A DNA stretch of 64,000 nt from positions 930,001-994,000 of the forward strand of contig CAVXSP010000001.1 in NCBI GenBank assembly GCA_963764505.1, in the 5' to 3' direction. This stretch comes from CAVXSP01 sp963764505 (GTDB lineage: Bacteria; Acidobacteriota; Vicinamibacteria; Vicinamibacterales; SCN-69-37). Below are positions 1-7,620 of the stretch, in pieces (the stretch's first letter is position 1; each line of letters starts with the position of its first letter). Both the position numbers and the translations under genes were made by a program. The notes under the pieces were generated by a model. That model was not told the DNA's origin. It worked only from the letters and a program-made list of their open reading frames with translations, and searched no databases.

Positions 1-1
1 G

Positions 2-1255
2 ACCCTCACCGACGAGATGGCCAGACGCACCGGCCTCGCAGAGAAGGCCGCGATCTGGAAGTCGGCAGAAGACGCGCTCGTCGCCGGGGACGACGCGACG
101 CTTGCTCGCCTCCTCCGCACGCACCAGCAGATGTTCCGGACCGAGCGGCCGCGATCGTCCTGGTTTGGCGGACCGACGCCTCACCATGAAGGCGGCGACG
201 CGCGCGCGATCATCGCGCGCGGCCACTTCTTCGAAAGCTGGGACCAGTTCGCCGAGTTCGCTGACAAGGTGAAGGACTCCTCCTCGACTGTCGCGCGCTT
301 CGAACGCGCGGTGGACGCGGTCGTCTCGGGCGACGCCTCGTCGCTCGAGCGCGCCTTGCGCGAGCATCCCGAACTGCTTCGCGTCCGCTCCCAGCGGACG
401 CATCACTCGATGCTGCTGCACTACGTCGGCGCCAACGGCGTCGAAGCCTGGCGTCAGCGGACGCCAGGGAATGCCGTGCACATTCTGGAGACGCTGGTCG
501 CCGCCGGCGCCGACGTTGATGCCACGGCCGATATGTACGGGGGCGGCTGCACGACCCTGGGCCTCGTGGCGACGAGCTGCCATCCAAGAGATGCCGGGCT
601 GCAGCAGCCGCTCATCGATGTCCTGCTCACCTGCGGTGCGCGCATCGACGCGCTGGGCGCAGGAAACGGGCACGCGCTCGTGAACGGCTGCTTGGCGAAC
701 GGACGCCCGGAAGCGGCCGCGTATCTCGCCGGCCGCGGAGCACCGCTCGATCTGGAGGGCGCTGCGGGCGTGGGCCGGCTCGATCTCGTGAAGTCGTTCT
801 TCGACCCGGACGGCAGCCTGAAGCCGTCGGCAACCGTTGCCCAGCTCAGGGACGGCTTCACCTGGGCGTGCGAATACGGCCGGACCGACATCGTCGAGTA
901 CCTGCTCGATCATGGCGTGGACGCCAGCGACATACTGCCGCGTCCGCACGAGCAAACCGGCCTGCATTGGGCCGCGTACGGCGGCCACGTGGAGACGGTG
1001 AACGCGCTGTTGAAGCGCCGGCCAAGGCTCGACGTCCGGGATGCGTCCTTCAACGGAACACCGCTCGCCTGGGCGATGCATGGATGGCGGGAACGTCGGG
1101 ACGGCGATCCCGCGCGACGGGAACCCTACTATGAGATCGTCGCGCGGCTCGTCGCCGCGGGAGCGCATGTGGAACCGGACTGGCTGAGTGAGGAGAACGC
1201 GAAGACTCATCCTCGGATGTTCGCGGCGCTCACGGGCGAGGGCGAGCCTTCCTGA
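2..1255 (+). CDS. Ankyrin-repeat protein, 5' end possibly outside window
   Basis: The first in-frame ATG is at 17, but the frame is open to the window edge, so the true start may lie upstream. At least 412 residues. Ankyrin-like helix pairs are visible in several places (numbering from the ATG at 17): ILETLVAAGADVDA near 155, LIDVLLTCGARIDA near 200, IVEYLLDHGVDAS near 298 and TGLHWAAYGGHVETV near 316. There is no signal peptide or membrane segment, so it is probably cytoplasmic. Ankyrin repeats bind other proteins, but no partner or enzymatic domain can be seen. A run of ankyrin units with GHVETV, GRTDIV and similar turns is diagnostic of the fold. The specific role is unknown. It is separated by 105 bases from the next gene on the same strand. 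Confidence 0.8.
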   Translation, partial: TLTDEMARRTGLAEKAAIWKSAEDALVAGDDATLARLLRTHQQMFRTERPRSSWFGGPTPHHEGGDARAIIARGHFFESWDQFAEFADKVKDSSSTVARFERAVDAVVSGDASSLERALREHPELLRVRSQRTHHSMLLHYVGANGVEAWRQRTPGNAVHILETLVAAGADVDATADMYGGGCTTLGLVATSCHPRDAGLQQPLIDVLLTCGARIDALGAGNGHALVNGCLANGRPEAAAYLAGRGAPLDLEGAAGVGRLDLVKSFFDPDGSLKPSATVAQLRDGFTWACEYGRTDIVEYLLDHGVDASDILPRPHEQTGLHWAAYGGHVETVNALLKRRPRLDVRDASFNGTPLAWAMHGWRERRDGDPARREPYYEIVARLVAAGAHVEPDWLSEENAKTHPRMFAALTGEGEPS

Positions 1256-1360
1256 GTCGCGCGCTGACCGGCACGGCCGGCGGCGCCCGGTGAGGCAGTC
1301 GCCTGGCCGCGTCCTCAGGGCGAACTGCGCTAGTATCAGGGCGCGAGTCCCAGAACAGAC

Positions 1361-2404
1361 ATGCGGCCCGATCTGCAGCGCCTTGGCGGTGTTGCGTGGG
1401 CGCTCCTGGCCGTCATGGCGACGGCCGCGCAGGACGCGCGTCCGCCGTCCGGCAGCATCGCCGACGCGCTGGAGCACTACCAACCGGGCCGATCGGTTGT
1501 TGCGGCGCTGCCGCGAGACGTCCTCTGGTCGGGTGCGGGCGATTTTCGGCGTGAGGCCTCTTCGTGGGTCGACGCCGGCGGTCCCACGGACGCGCCGCGG
1601 CGCCGTCTCGTCGTCGCCACGTACGTCCTCGACCTGCTCAAGGACGTCGAGGAGCCGTCGCTCTGGCAGGATTCGCAGGCGGCGCCGACGCTCGTCGAAT
1701 GGGCGTGCGCGAAGCTGCGCGAGGCCCCGCCGCTGTCGGTCGATGCGGAGCGCGCCTGGCATGTGGCGGCGATCGCCCTGCTCGAGCGCTCGTCCACGGT
1801 CACGGTGCTCGAGCGGCAGCTCGAGCACGCGGAGTCACGTGTGCCCGACGGCGACCGATGGCCGCTGGTTCGCGCGTTGATTGACGAGCGGAGAAGTCAG
1901 GGGCGTCCGCGCGAGGACGGCACGCTGGCGGTATCGGAGGGAACGGAGGCACGTGCCGCGCGGCACTTCGACGAGGCGGCCTCGAGGCCGTCCGTGCGGC
2001 AGGAGGCGCTCCTTCGCTGGGGTGCGTACGAATCCGAGCTCGGCCACCCCGACGCGGCGCTCGCGCGGTTCGACCAGATTGGCGATCTCCGGGACCCATT
2101 CCTCCGCTACTGGCTCGGATTGCTCAGGGGCCGCGCGCTCAGACGGCTGAATCGCCCGGAGGAGGCGATTGTCGCGTATCGGAGCGCCATGCTCGAGTTC
2201 CCGTCAGCACAGTCGGGCGCGCTCGGGCTCGCGGCGGCGTTGGTCGGTGTCCATCGCACGACGGAGGCGTCGGCGATCGTGAGCCGCGCGGTCGCTGCGG
2301 ACGCGAATGCCTCGATGCCCGATCCATGGACCATGTACCAGTCGCCCGATGTGCGCCTCTGGCCGGGCGCACTCGATGCGCTGCGAACCGCGGTGACGCC
2401 GTGA
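1361..2404 (+). CDS. Exported TPR-like protein of unknown function
   Basis: 347 residues. The N-terminus has a hydrophobic stretch (VAWALLAVMATAAQ, residues about 10-23) that looks like a signal peptide, so export is inferred. Residues about 215-310 form helical repeats of TPR type: a block around ALLRWGAYESELGHPDAALA, then a second with RLNRPEEAIVAYRSAM and LGLAAALVG. The stop codon TGA at 2402-2404 overlaps the GTG start of the next gene (GTGA), which implies translational coupling with the VWFA protein. Pairing of a TPR protein with a VWFA-related protein is familiar from acidobacteria, but no function is established here. There is no catalytic motif. Confidence 0.7.
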   Translation: MRPDLQRLGGVAWALLAVMATAAQDARPPSGSIADALEHYQPGRSVVAALPRDVLWSGAGDFRREASSWVDAGGPTDAPRRRLVVATYVLDLLKDVEEPSLWQDSQAAPTLVEWACAKLREAPPLSVDAERAWHVAAIALLERSSTVTVLERQLEHAESRVPDGDRWPLVRALIDERRSQGRPREDGTLAVSEGTEARAARHFDEAASRPSVRQEALLRWGAYESELGHPDAALARFDQIGDLRDPFLRYWLGLLRGRALRRLNRPEEAIVAYRSAMLEFPSAQSGALGLAAALVGVHRTTEASAIVSRAVAADANASMPDPWTMYQSPDVRLWPGALDALRTAVTP

Positions 2405-3384
2405 GTGGACGCATGCCGTTCGTCGTGGCGGTGCCGTTGCGTCTCGTCCTCGGCGTCGGTGCGCTGACGGCCGCCGACGACGCGCAGGAGAATGTCTTCC
2501 GCGCTCGCGCCGACGCCGTCGTCGTGTCCGTGGCCGTCCGGGTGAAGAACCGGCCCGTCGCCGGCCTGACCGCCGCCGATTTCCAGTTGCTCGACAATGG
2601 CGCGCCGCAGGCGATCACGTCCACGACCGCCGAAGCGGCGCCGGTCGACGCGACGCTCGTGCTCGACACCAGTGCCAGCGTGTCCGGCGCGGAGTTCCAG
2701 CGGCTCAAGGCGGATATCCGACGGATGGGCGGTCTGCTCGAGACCGGCGATCGGGTGCGACTGCTGGCATTCTCGTCCCGTGTCGTCGACGTCATGGGGC
2801 TTCGATCCGGCACGGCCGACCTGCCGCTCGATCGTCTGACGACCAGCGGGAGCACGTCTTTCCACAATGCCCTGAGCGCCGCGCTGATGCTGAGCCCCAG
2901 CGCCGATCGGCCGCACCTGGTGTTCTGCGTGACGGACGGCTTCGACAACGCCAGTTTCGTGACGGCGCACGAGCTGGTCGACCTCGCCGGCGATTCGAGC
3001 GCCGCGTTGTACATCGCGCTGCTGCCTTCGCGCGTCTTCACGACCGTTCCTGGAGGAGGCGGGTCCAACATGGGGCCTCTCCAGGGGAACCGGTTCGGCG
3101 CGGACCTGGCCGCCCAGCCGGCCATGCGCGTGCGTGTCGAGGCGCCCTTCCAGCAGGCGCTGCGCGCGGCTACCGCCGTCACGGGAGGGGCGTTCTATGC
3201 CGCGGCGCCCGACGACACGCTGCCGGCGCTGTTTCAGCGGGCCCTGGACGATTTTCGAACGAACTACGTCCTGCGGTATTCGCCGCAAGGCGTCGCGAGC
3301 GGCGGATGGCACGAGATTGCCATCAGTCTGCCCGGCCGCCCCGGCGCCATCGTGCGCGCGCGCAGGGGCTACGAAGGAAGCTGA
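2401..3384 (+). CDS. Exported VWFA-related (acidobacterial-type) domain protein
   Basis: 327 residues if the GTG at 2401 is used. That start was chosen because it overlaps the preceding stop as GTGA and leaves a short signal-like N-terminus (VVAVPLRLVLGVGALTAA). Longer readings from upstream ATGs would run deep into the TPR gene. A von Willebrand A domain follows a short beta-rich N-terminal part. The metal-ion-dependent adhesion site DTSAS (D89, S91, S93) is intact. Later elements include STSFHNALSAAL and VTDGFDNASF. The C-terminal part (DDFRTNYVLRYSPQG) matches the acidobacterial VWFA-related family. It is probably secreted or periplasmic and binds a protein ligand through a metal ion. The ligand is unknown. 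Confidence 0.8.
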   Translation: MSGRMPFVVAVPLRLVLGVGALTAADDAQENVFRARADAVVVSVAVRVKNRPVAGLTAADFQLLDNGAPQAITSTTAEAAPVDATLVLDTSASVSGAEFQRLKADIRRMGGLLETGDRVRLLAFSSRVVDVMGLRSGTADLPLDRLTTSGSTSFHNALSAALMLSPSADRPHLVFCVTDGFDNASFVTAHELVDLAGDSSAALYIALLPSRVFTTVPGGGGSNMGPLQGNRFGADLAAQPAMRVRVEAPFQQALRAATAVTGGAFYAAAPDDTLPALFQRALDDFRTNYVLRYSPQGVASGGWHEIAISLPGRPGAIVRARRGYEGS

Positions 3385-3435
3385 AAACCCGATTCCGCAG
3401 GCTCGTGACGCGCGATCCTCCGGAGCGAACGCCGG

Positions 3436-4101
3436 CTACCTCACGGACAGATCGCGCACGTAGATGTCCTTGAACCGCATGTTGCCCTCGCCGCCGGAAT
3501 GCAGCTGGAGGGCGATGTAGCCGTCGGACGATTTGGGCGTGGGATCGGTGAAGTTCAAGATCTCGATCCCGTTGAGGACGGCGACGAAGTGATTGCCCTC
3601 CACCCGCAGCAGGAACTCGTTCCAGTCCGTGGGCCGGATCACCTGTTCGTACTCGGGCGCGGGCCATGCGATCCACTGGCGGCCGTCGCCGTAGAGGCCG
3701 CCGGTGTGGTGGTTCAGCGTGCGATCGATCTCGAACTGCATGCCCTGGGAGACGTCGACGGTCCCGGGCTTGAAGTCGGTGTGGAAGTAGACGCCGCTGT
3801 TCCCGTCGGCTTCGCACTTGAAGCGCAGGGACAGCCAGAAGTCCTTGTACTTCTTCTCGGTGCGCAGATAGCCGTAGGCCGACGTCACGCCCTGCCCGTG
3901 GATCGTGCCGTCTTCGACGGTCCATTTCTCCTTCCCCACGAGCACCCAGTTGGTGAGGTCCTTGCCGTTGAAGAGATCGACCCACTGCTCGCCCGGGTAG
4001 GGCGCGCGGTTGGTCGGCACCTGCGCGCGCCCGATTGAACCTCCGACGACGAGCACGGCGACGACGCCCGCGGCCCACGTGAACGCTGCAGCCTGACGCA
4101 T
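3436..4101 (-). CDS. Secreted DUF1080 (3-keto-disaccharide hydrolase-like) protein
   Basis: 221 residues. An N-terminal signal peptide (FTWAAGVVAVLVVGGSIGRAQ) is followed by one DUF1080 concanavalin-like domain. Its family hallmarks are WVDLFNGKDLTNW near residue 40, SGVYFHTDF in the middle, then WNEFLLRVEGN and GYIALQLHSGG near the C-terminus. DUF1080 members are exported and common in Acidobacteria, Planctomycetes and Verrucomicrobia. Some act on 3-keto-glycosides, and that activity is inferred here, not shown. The ATG at 4101 follows a G-rich ribosome site (GAGGGGGG) and a possible -10 box (TATCAT, 4124-4129). It is a single-domain, apparently monocistronic gene that converges on the VWFA gene. 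Confidence 0.85.
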   Translation of the reverse strand: MRQAAAFTWAAGVVAVLVVGGSIGRAQVPTNRAPYPGEQWVDLFNGKDLTNWVLVGKEKWTVEDGTIHGQGVTSAYGYLRTEKKYKDFWLSLRFKCEADGNSGVYFHTDFKPGTVDVSQGMQFEIDRTLNHHTGGLYGDGRQWIAWPAPEYEQVIRPTDWNEFLLRVEGNHFVAVLNGIEILNFTDPTPKSSDGYIALQLHSGGEGNMRFKDIYVRDLSVR

Positions 4102-4123
4102 GGTTCCCCCCTCTGTCGGGCCG

Positions 4124-4129
4124 ATGATA
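4124..4129 (-). promoter_or_regulatory. Possible -10 box (TATCAT) of the DUF1080 gene
   Basis: TATCAT on the minus strand lies 22 nt before the ATG at 4101, leaving a leader of about 16 nt that contains a GAGGGGGG ribosome site. No good -35 hexamer is present at the usual distance, so this is a weak call. Confidence 0.3.
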
Positions 4130-4182
4130 GCGCATCGAGTTCCGAAGGATGGGCCGTCGGGCCGCGCGGGCAGACTCGGCGC

Positions 4183-5088
4183 CTACAGCGGGCGCCGGTC
4201 GAACTGCCGGAAGGCGAGCGCGAGCACGAGGATCGTGTAGAGCGCTCCCCAGATCGCCATCGCGCGCGTCGGTGGAAACATCGGCACGAAGGGCGTCAGC
4301 GCCAGCTCCCGCGCGAAGGCCGGCATCATCTGCGCGGCCGCGAGCCGCCAGATCGCATCGGTCGGGATGGCGAGGCTCACGACCGTCCCGACGTCGCGAA
4401 TCGCCACGCGGGCGAGATCGGCCTGCACGAACGTCTCTCCGATCTGCTCGATCCAGCCGCCGAGGAAGCCCAGCCCGAAGATTCCGAACGCCACCATCCC
4501 GTTGGTGATCGTCCTGAATCGCGTGCCGCCGGCAATCGAGACGGTCAGCATGACGGTCGCCTCGAGCAGCATCAAGCCGAGACCCGCTGCCGCACCGGGG
4601 ACGACGAAGCCGCGCCCGCCGGTGAGCGCACGTGTGACCACCCACGCCGTGACGACGACGCCCCCGGCCGTGAGCGCGACGTACCCGGCGACCAGCAGCC
4701 AGTGCGCCAGCCATTTCGCCGCCAGGATCTCGCCTCGCCGGATGGGCTTCGACGCGACCGTCTGCGCGATCCCGGAGTCGATCTCGCCGGAGAGCGTGTC
4801 GATCGGCAGCAGCACGGCGGCCATGATCCCAAGGAAGTTCGCGACGTAGAGGCCCGCCAGCGAGAGCATGTTGACGCCGATCGTGAACTGCGCGGCGTCG
4901 AACGGCGTCCGGCACGGCCGTCGCGGCGGCGCGCACCCGACGCGGCCCAGGATGAGCCACAGCCCGAATCCGTAGAGCAGCAGGAACGCCAGACCGAGCG
5001 CGACGCCGGCGAGCACGAGCCGCCGCCGCCGTGCTTCGCGCACGGTGACGCCGACGATGGCGATGAGGGGGTCGAGGGAGTGAGTCAT
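4183..5088 (-). CDS. ABC-2 type transporter permease
   Basis: 301 residues with about six hydrophobic membrane segments: LVLAGVALGLAFLLLYGFGLWL (residues about 24-45), YVANFLGIMAAVLLPI, a pair around 135-185, MVAFGIFGLGFLGGWI near 195, and a C-terminal IWGALYTILVLALAF. The stretch DTLSGEIDSGIAQTVASKPIRRGEILAAKW is typical of ABC-2 and NosY-like permeases. The gene lies 19 bp downstream of its ATPase, and the spacer is a period-7 repeat. Together they should form an inner-membrane exporter. The substrate is unknown. Being last in a sigma/anti-sigma operon, it is a probable target or partner of envelope-stress-type regulation. Confidence 0.85.
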   Translation of the reverse strand: MTHSLDPLIAIVGVTVREARRRRLVLAGVALGLAFLLLYGFGLWLILGRVGCAPPRRPCRTPFDAAQFTIGVNMLSLAGLYVANFLGIMAAVLLPIDTLSGEIDSGIAQTVASKPIRRGEILAAKWLAHWLLVAGYVALTAGGVVVTAWVVTRALTGGRGFVVPGAAAGLGLMLLEATVMLTVSIAGGTRFRTITNGMVAFGIFGLGFLGGWIEQIGETFVQADLARVAIRDVGTVVSLAIPTDAIWRLAAAQMMPAFARELALTPFVPMFPPTRAMAIWGALYTILVLALAFRQFDRRPL

Positions 5089-5091
5089 GTT

Positions 5092-5107
5092 GGGCTTTGG
5101 GCTCTGG
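5092..5107. repeat. Short period-7 repeat between ABC ATPase and permease genes
   Basis: Two heptads, GGGCTTT then GGGCTCT, plus GG fill almost all of the spacer between the ATPase stop (5108-5110) and the permease ATG (5088). The same GGGCTNT heptad appears at 48226-48253 at another gene junction. Confidence 0.55.
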
Positions 5108-6025
5108 TCACCCCGGTCTCGCGTCCTCTCCCATCACGTCGAGAAAGATCTGTTCGAGCGAACGGCGCCCGATCCGGACTTCGTACACGTCGACCCCGCG
5201 TTCGACGAGCCATCTGACGATCGCGGGCGCGGCTTCCTCGGATCGCACCCGCACCTGGATCTCGTCGTCGAGCTGGTCGACCCGATGGCCGAAGCCGGCA
5301 AGGCCATCGAGGACGCTGCGGTCCATCCGTCCGACCCGCACGCTGACGGCGACCTCGGCGCGATCCGCGGCGAGCCGCAACTCGGAGACGATCCGGCCCT
5401 GCTTGACGAACACCACCCGATCGCACGTCGCCTCCACCTCGCCCAGCAGGTGCGAGTTGAGGAACACCGTCGTGCCGCCGTCGCGCAGCTCCCCGAGCAG
5501 GTCACGGACGAGTCGCCGTCCGAGCGGATCGAGCCCGGAGGTCGGCTCGTCAAGGAAGACCAGGTCCGGCTCGTTCAGCAGCGCCTGCGCCAGGCCCACT
5601 CGCTGCAGCATGCCTTTGCTGTATCCCTGGAGCCGGCGGTCACCAGCGTCGAGCAGGTCCACCCGCAGGAGCAGCGCCTCGATCCGCGATTCGAGACCGG
5701 CGCCGCGGAGGCCATAGAGTCGGCCGTGAAACCGCAGGAGCTCGCGGCCCGTGAGGCAGTCGTGAAAGCGGAAGTGCTCCGGCAGGAAGCCGATCCTCGC
5801 GCGGGTGCGACGATCGCCGATCGGCGCGCCGAGCACGGTGCCTTCTCCGCCCTCGAGGGGAATCAGCGAGAGGAGCAGCTTGACCGACGTCGTCTTCCCA
5901 GCGCCGTTCGGCCCCAGAAAGCCGAAGATCTCGCCGCGCGGGATCGCGAGCGAGAGATCGGCGACGGCGACGTGCCCGCCGAACCGCTTGAACAGGCCCC
6001 GAGTCTCGACCGCGAGGTCGGCCAT
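5108..6025 (-). CDS. ABC transporter ATP-binding protein
   Basis: 305 residues with a complete ABC ATPase domain. It has Walker A GPNGAGKTT (residues 38-46), a Q-loop region near RIGFLPEHFRFHD, the signature YSKGMLQRVGLAQALL, Walker B LVFLDEPTSGLDP and the switch histidine in LNSHLLGEV. The C-terminal 80 residues (IVRWLVERGVDVYEVRIGRRSLEQIFLDVMGE) match the extension of the NosF/CcmA-like subfamily that pairs with ABC-2 permeases. It powers the permease encoded immediately downstream. It starts 21 bp after the anti-sigma-like gene, in line with one operon from the sigma factor onward. Confidence 0.92.
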   Translation of the reverse strand: MADLAVETRGLFKRFGGHVAVADLSLAIPRGEIFGFLGPNGAGKTTSVKLLLSLIPLEGGEGTVLGAPIGDRRTRARIGFLPEHFRFHDCLTGRELLRFHGRLYGLRGAGLESRIEALLLRVDLLDAGDRRLQGYSKGMLQRVGLAQALLNEPDLVFLDEPTSGLDPLGRRLVRDLLGELRDGGTTVFLNSHLLGEVEATCDRVVFVKQGRIVSELRLAADRAEVAVSVRVGRMDRSVLDGLAGFGHRVDQLDDEIQVRVRSEEAAPAIVRWLVERGVDVYEVRIGRRSLEQIFLDVMGEDARPG

Positions 6026-6046
6026 CCTGCTGCCGCCTGCCGGCCG

Positions 6047-7006
6047 CTACTGGACGGATTCGGCGGCGATCAGCAAATTCGGATCGCCGACGTTCCCCGT
6101 GAGTCCGTAGACGACGCCGCTTTCCGACCACACGAGCAGGCTGCTCGCGTTCGGCGCGGACGAGGAGACGAGGAGCCCCCGCTGGCCGCGGACGTCGACC
6201 TGCCGGAACGCCGAGGCCCCGGCCGGCACCGGGACGAGGAACGTGGTGCGCCAGTCGATCGCCTGCGCGAGCGTATGCGCCTGCGAGCCTTCCATGCCGG
6301 CGATGCGCAGCGCGATCTCCCCGAGGCGCGGCAGGTCGAGGCCGGCCGGCGCCGTGATCTCCGGGCTGCGTCCCTGGAGGAACGCCAGCGTGCGGTCCCC
6401 GTTGGCGTACTCGATCCGGACCACCGGCGGTACCCGCACCGTGGCGGTCTGGCCGTCGAGACCCTCGGGCACGGCCAGATCGGTGACGCCGAGCGCGCTC
6501 ATCACGTCACGGAGCCGCTGGCTGTCCGCTGTGACGCGGGCGACGCGCTCGCCCTGCACCAGCACGCTGACGCGCGCCAGGTTCGCGGGCAGCGCCGACG
6601 GCTCGCGCCCCGGGATCCCCGCGGCAACCGCCGCCGCCTGCAACGTCGCGAAGGGCTGCGGTGGGCCCGGATCGACGAGGACCTGTACCTGCCGTCCGAT
6701 CAGGTCGCGCAGGTCGAGCCCGGCGTCGCCGAGTCGATCGAGCCGCCCGAGATCGACCGGCACGGCCGTGAAGTTGACGACCCGGAACAGGTCGAGGAAG
6801 GCCTGCGCCGACGCGCGCACGCCTGGCAGAACGAAGAGGGTCGCCAGCGCCGCGGCGGCGATCGCGGCGGGCGCGCCGCGGCGCCAACGGGTCCGGGCGA
6901 TCCGCGGAACGGCCGGGGTCTCCTGGGTGCGGAGCCGCCCGAGCAGACGGGTCGCGAACTCCGGCGACGGCGTTTCCCTGAGGACGTGCAGGAACTCATC
7001 GGTCAT
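6047..7006 (-). CDS. Single-pass membrane protein, probable anti-sigma factor
   Basis: 319 residues from the ATG at 7006. I chose this start because AGGAG (7014-7018) lies seven bases upstream. A start at 7042 would lie inside the sigma gene without such a site. A short cytoplasmic N-terminus (about 45 residues) is followed by one membrane segment (AAIAAAALATLFVLPGV) and a large extracytoplasmic domain without cysteines. The position directly after an ECF sigma gene, with an 11-bp overlap, and the topology are those of an anti-sigma factor. The zinc-binding HxxxCxxC motif of ZAS-type anti-sigmas is absent, so it would belong to another class. The outer domain repeatedly shows PPVVRIEYANGD-like strands and may sense an envelope signal. 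Assignment is from context. Confidence 0.65.
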   Translation of the reverse strand: MTDEFLHVLRETPSPEFATRLLGRLRTQETPAVPRIARTRWRRGAPAAIAAAALATLFVLPGVRASAQAFLDLFRVVNFTAVPVDLGRLDRLGDAGLDLRDLIGRQVQVLVDPGPPQPFATLQAAAVAAGIPGREPSALPANLARVSVLVQGERVARVTADSQRLRDVMSALGVTDLAVPEGLDGQTATVRVPPVVRIEYANGDRTLAFLQGRSPEITAPAGLDLPRLGEIALRIAGMEGSQAHTLAQAIDWRTTFLVPVPAGASAFRQVDVRGQRGLLVSSSAPNASSLLVWSESGVVYGLTGNVGDPNLLIAAESVQ

Positions 7007-7565
7007 GGTCTCGCTCCTCGGGCCCGTGCCCGTGCCAGTCATTGCGCAGGCGCAGCAGCGTCCGCTGAAGAATCGTGCCGACGTTCGACTCGCTCAGTCC
7101 GGTTGCGGCGGCGATGGCGCGGTTGGTCATCTCGGCGCCGTACTTGAGCGCCAGAATCTCCCGCTCGCGCGCCGGCAGGTGCTCGAGCAGCCGCGAGAGG
7201 CGTTCGGCCTGCTGCCCGAGGCTCGCGTCCTGCTCCGGCGTCGGCGTCGGCGAGGCGATCTCCCGGGCGGCTTCGAGGGGCGCTGCGGGTCGCCGGGACC
7301 GGAAATGGTCGATGGCGACGTGGCGCGCGATCGTGAACAGCCAGGTCGAGAATCCCGCCAGATCGCGTCGATACCGGTGGCGCGCACGCCAGGCCTTCTC
7401 GAACGTCCGGGCGGTCAGATCCTCCGCGTCCGCCGTGCACCCCACGCGGTAGCGGAAGAAGTTGTAGACGCGGGGCAGCTGCGCACGGTAGAGGTTCTCC
7501 CACTCGGCCTCAGCGGCCGCGGTCCACGACAGCACGCGGGGCGAGACGGTGTCGTTCGCGGACAC
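6996..7565 (-). CDS. RNA polymerase sigma-70 family (ECF) sigma factor
   Basis: 189 residues. Region 2 covers about residues 30-92 (RVYNFFRYRVGCTADAEDLT, then FSTWLFTIARHVAIDHFRSR). Region 4 covers about 122-176, with the helix-turn-helix in AREREILALKYGAEMTNRAI and LSESNVGTILQRTLLRLR. The order and lack of region 3 are those of ECF sigma factors. The start is the GTG at 7565. A promoter with -10 TATACT and -35 GTGATA ends only eight bases before it, so the mRNA is probably leaderless or nearly so. The gene heads the operon sigma, anti-sigma-like protein, ABC ATPase, permease. Its own regulon cannot be read from this window. Confidence 0.9.
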   Translation of the reverse strand: MSANDTVSPRVLSWTAAAEAEWENLYRAQLPRVYNFFRYRVGCTADAEDLTARTFEKAWRARHRYRRDLAGFSTWLFTIARHVAIDHFRSRRPAAPLEAAREIASPTPTPEQDASLGQQAERLSRLLEHLPAREREILALKYGAEMTNRAIAAATGLSESNVGTILQRTLLRLRNDWHGHGPEERDHDR

Positions 7566-7573
7566 GCGTGCAA

Positions 7574-7602
7574 AGTATACGGACCGGGCGCCGGAGTATC
7601 AC
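7574..7602 (-). promoter_or_regulatory. Promoter of the ECF sigma operon, probably giving a leaderless mRNA
   Basis: On the minus strand GTGATA (7597-7602, four of six matches to TTGACA) and TATACT (7574-7579, five of six to TATAAT) are separated by 17 bases. The start GTG at 7565 is eight bases from the -10 hexamer, so transcription should begin at or within two bases of it. A 12-bp perfect palindrome CACGCCGGCGTG (7600-7611) overlaps the -35 and could be an operator. Confidence 0.55.
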
Positions 7603-7620
7603 GCCGGCGTGTCGGTCGCG

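Noticed and set aside
5087..7147. A 686-codon plus-strand open frame opposite the ABC/anti-sigma genes
   Set aside because: It is the mirror of two real minus-strand genes with clear motifs. Its own translation has no domain.
7600..7611. Palindrome CACGCCGGCGTG as a terminator of the hybrid kinase operon
   Set aside because: There is no loop or U tract. If it has a role, an operator at the sigma promoter is more likely.
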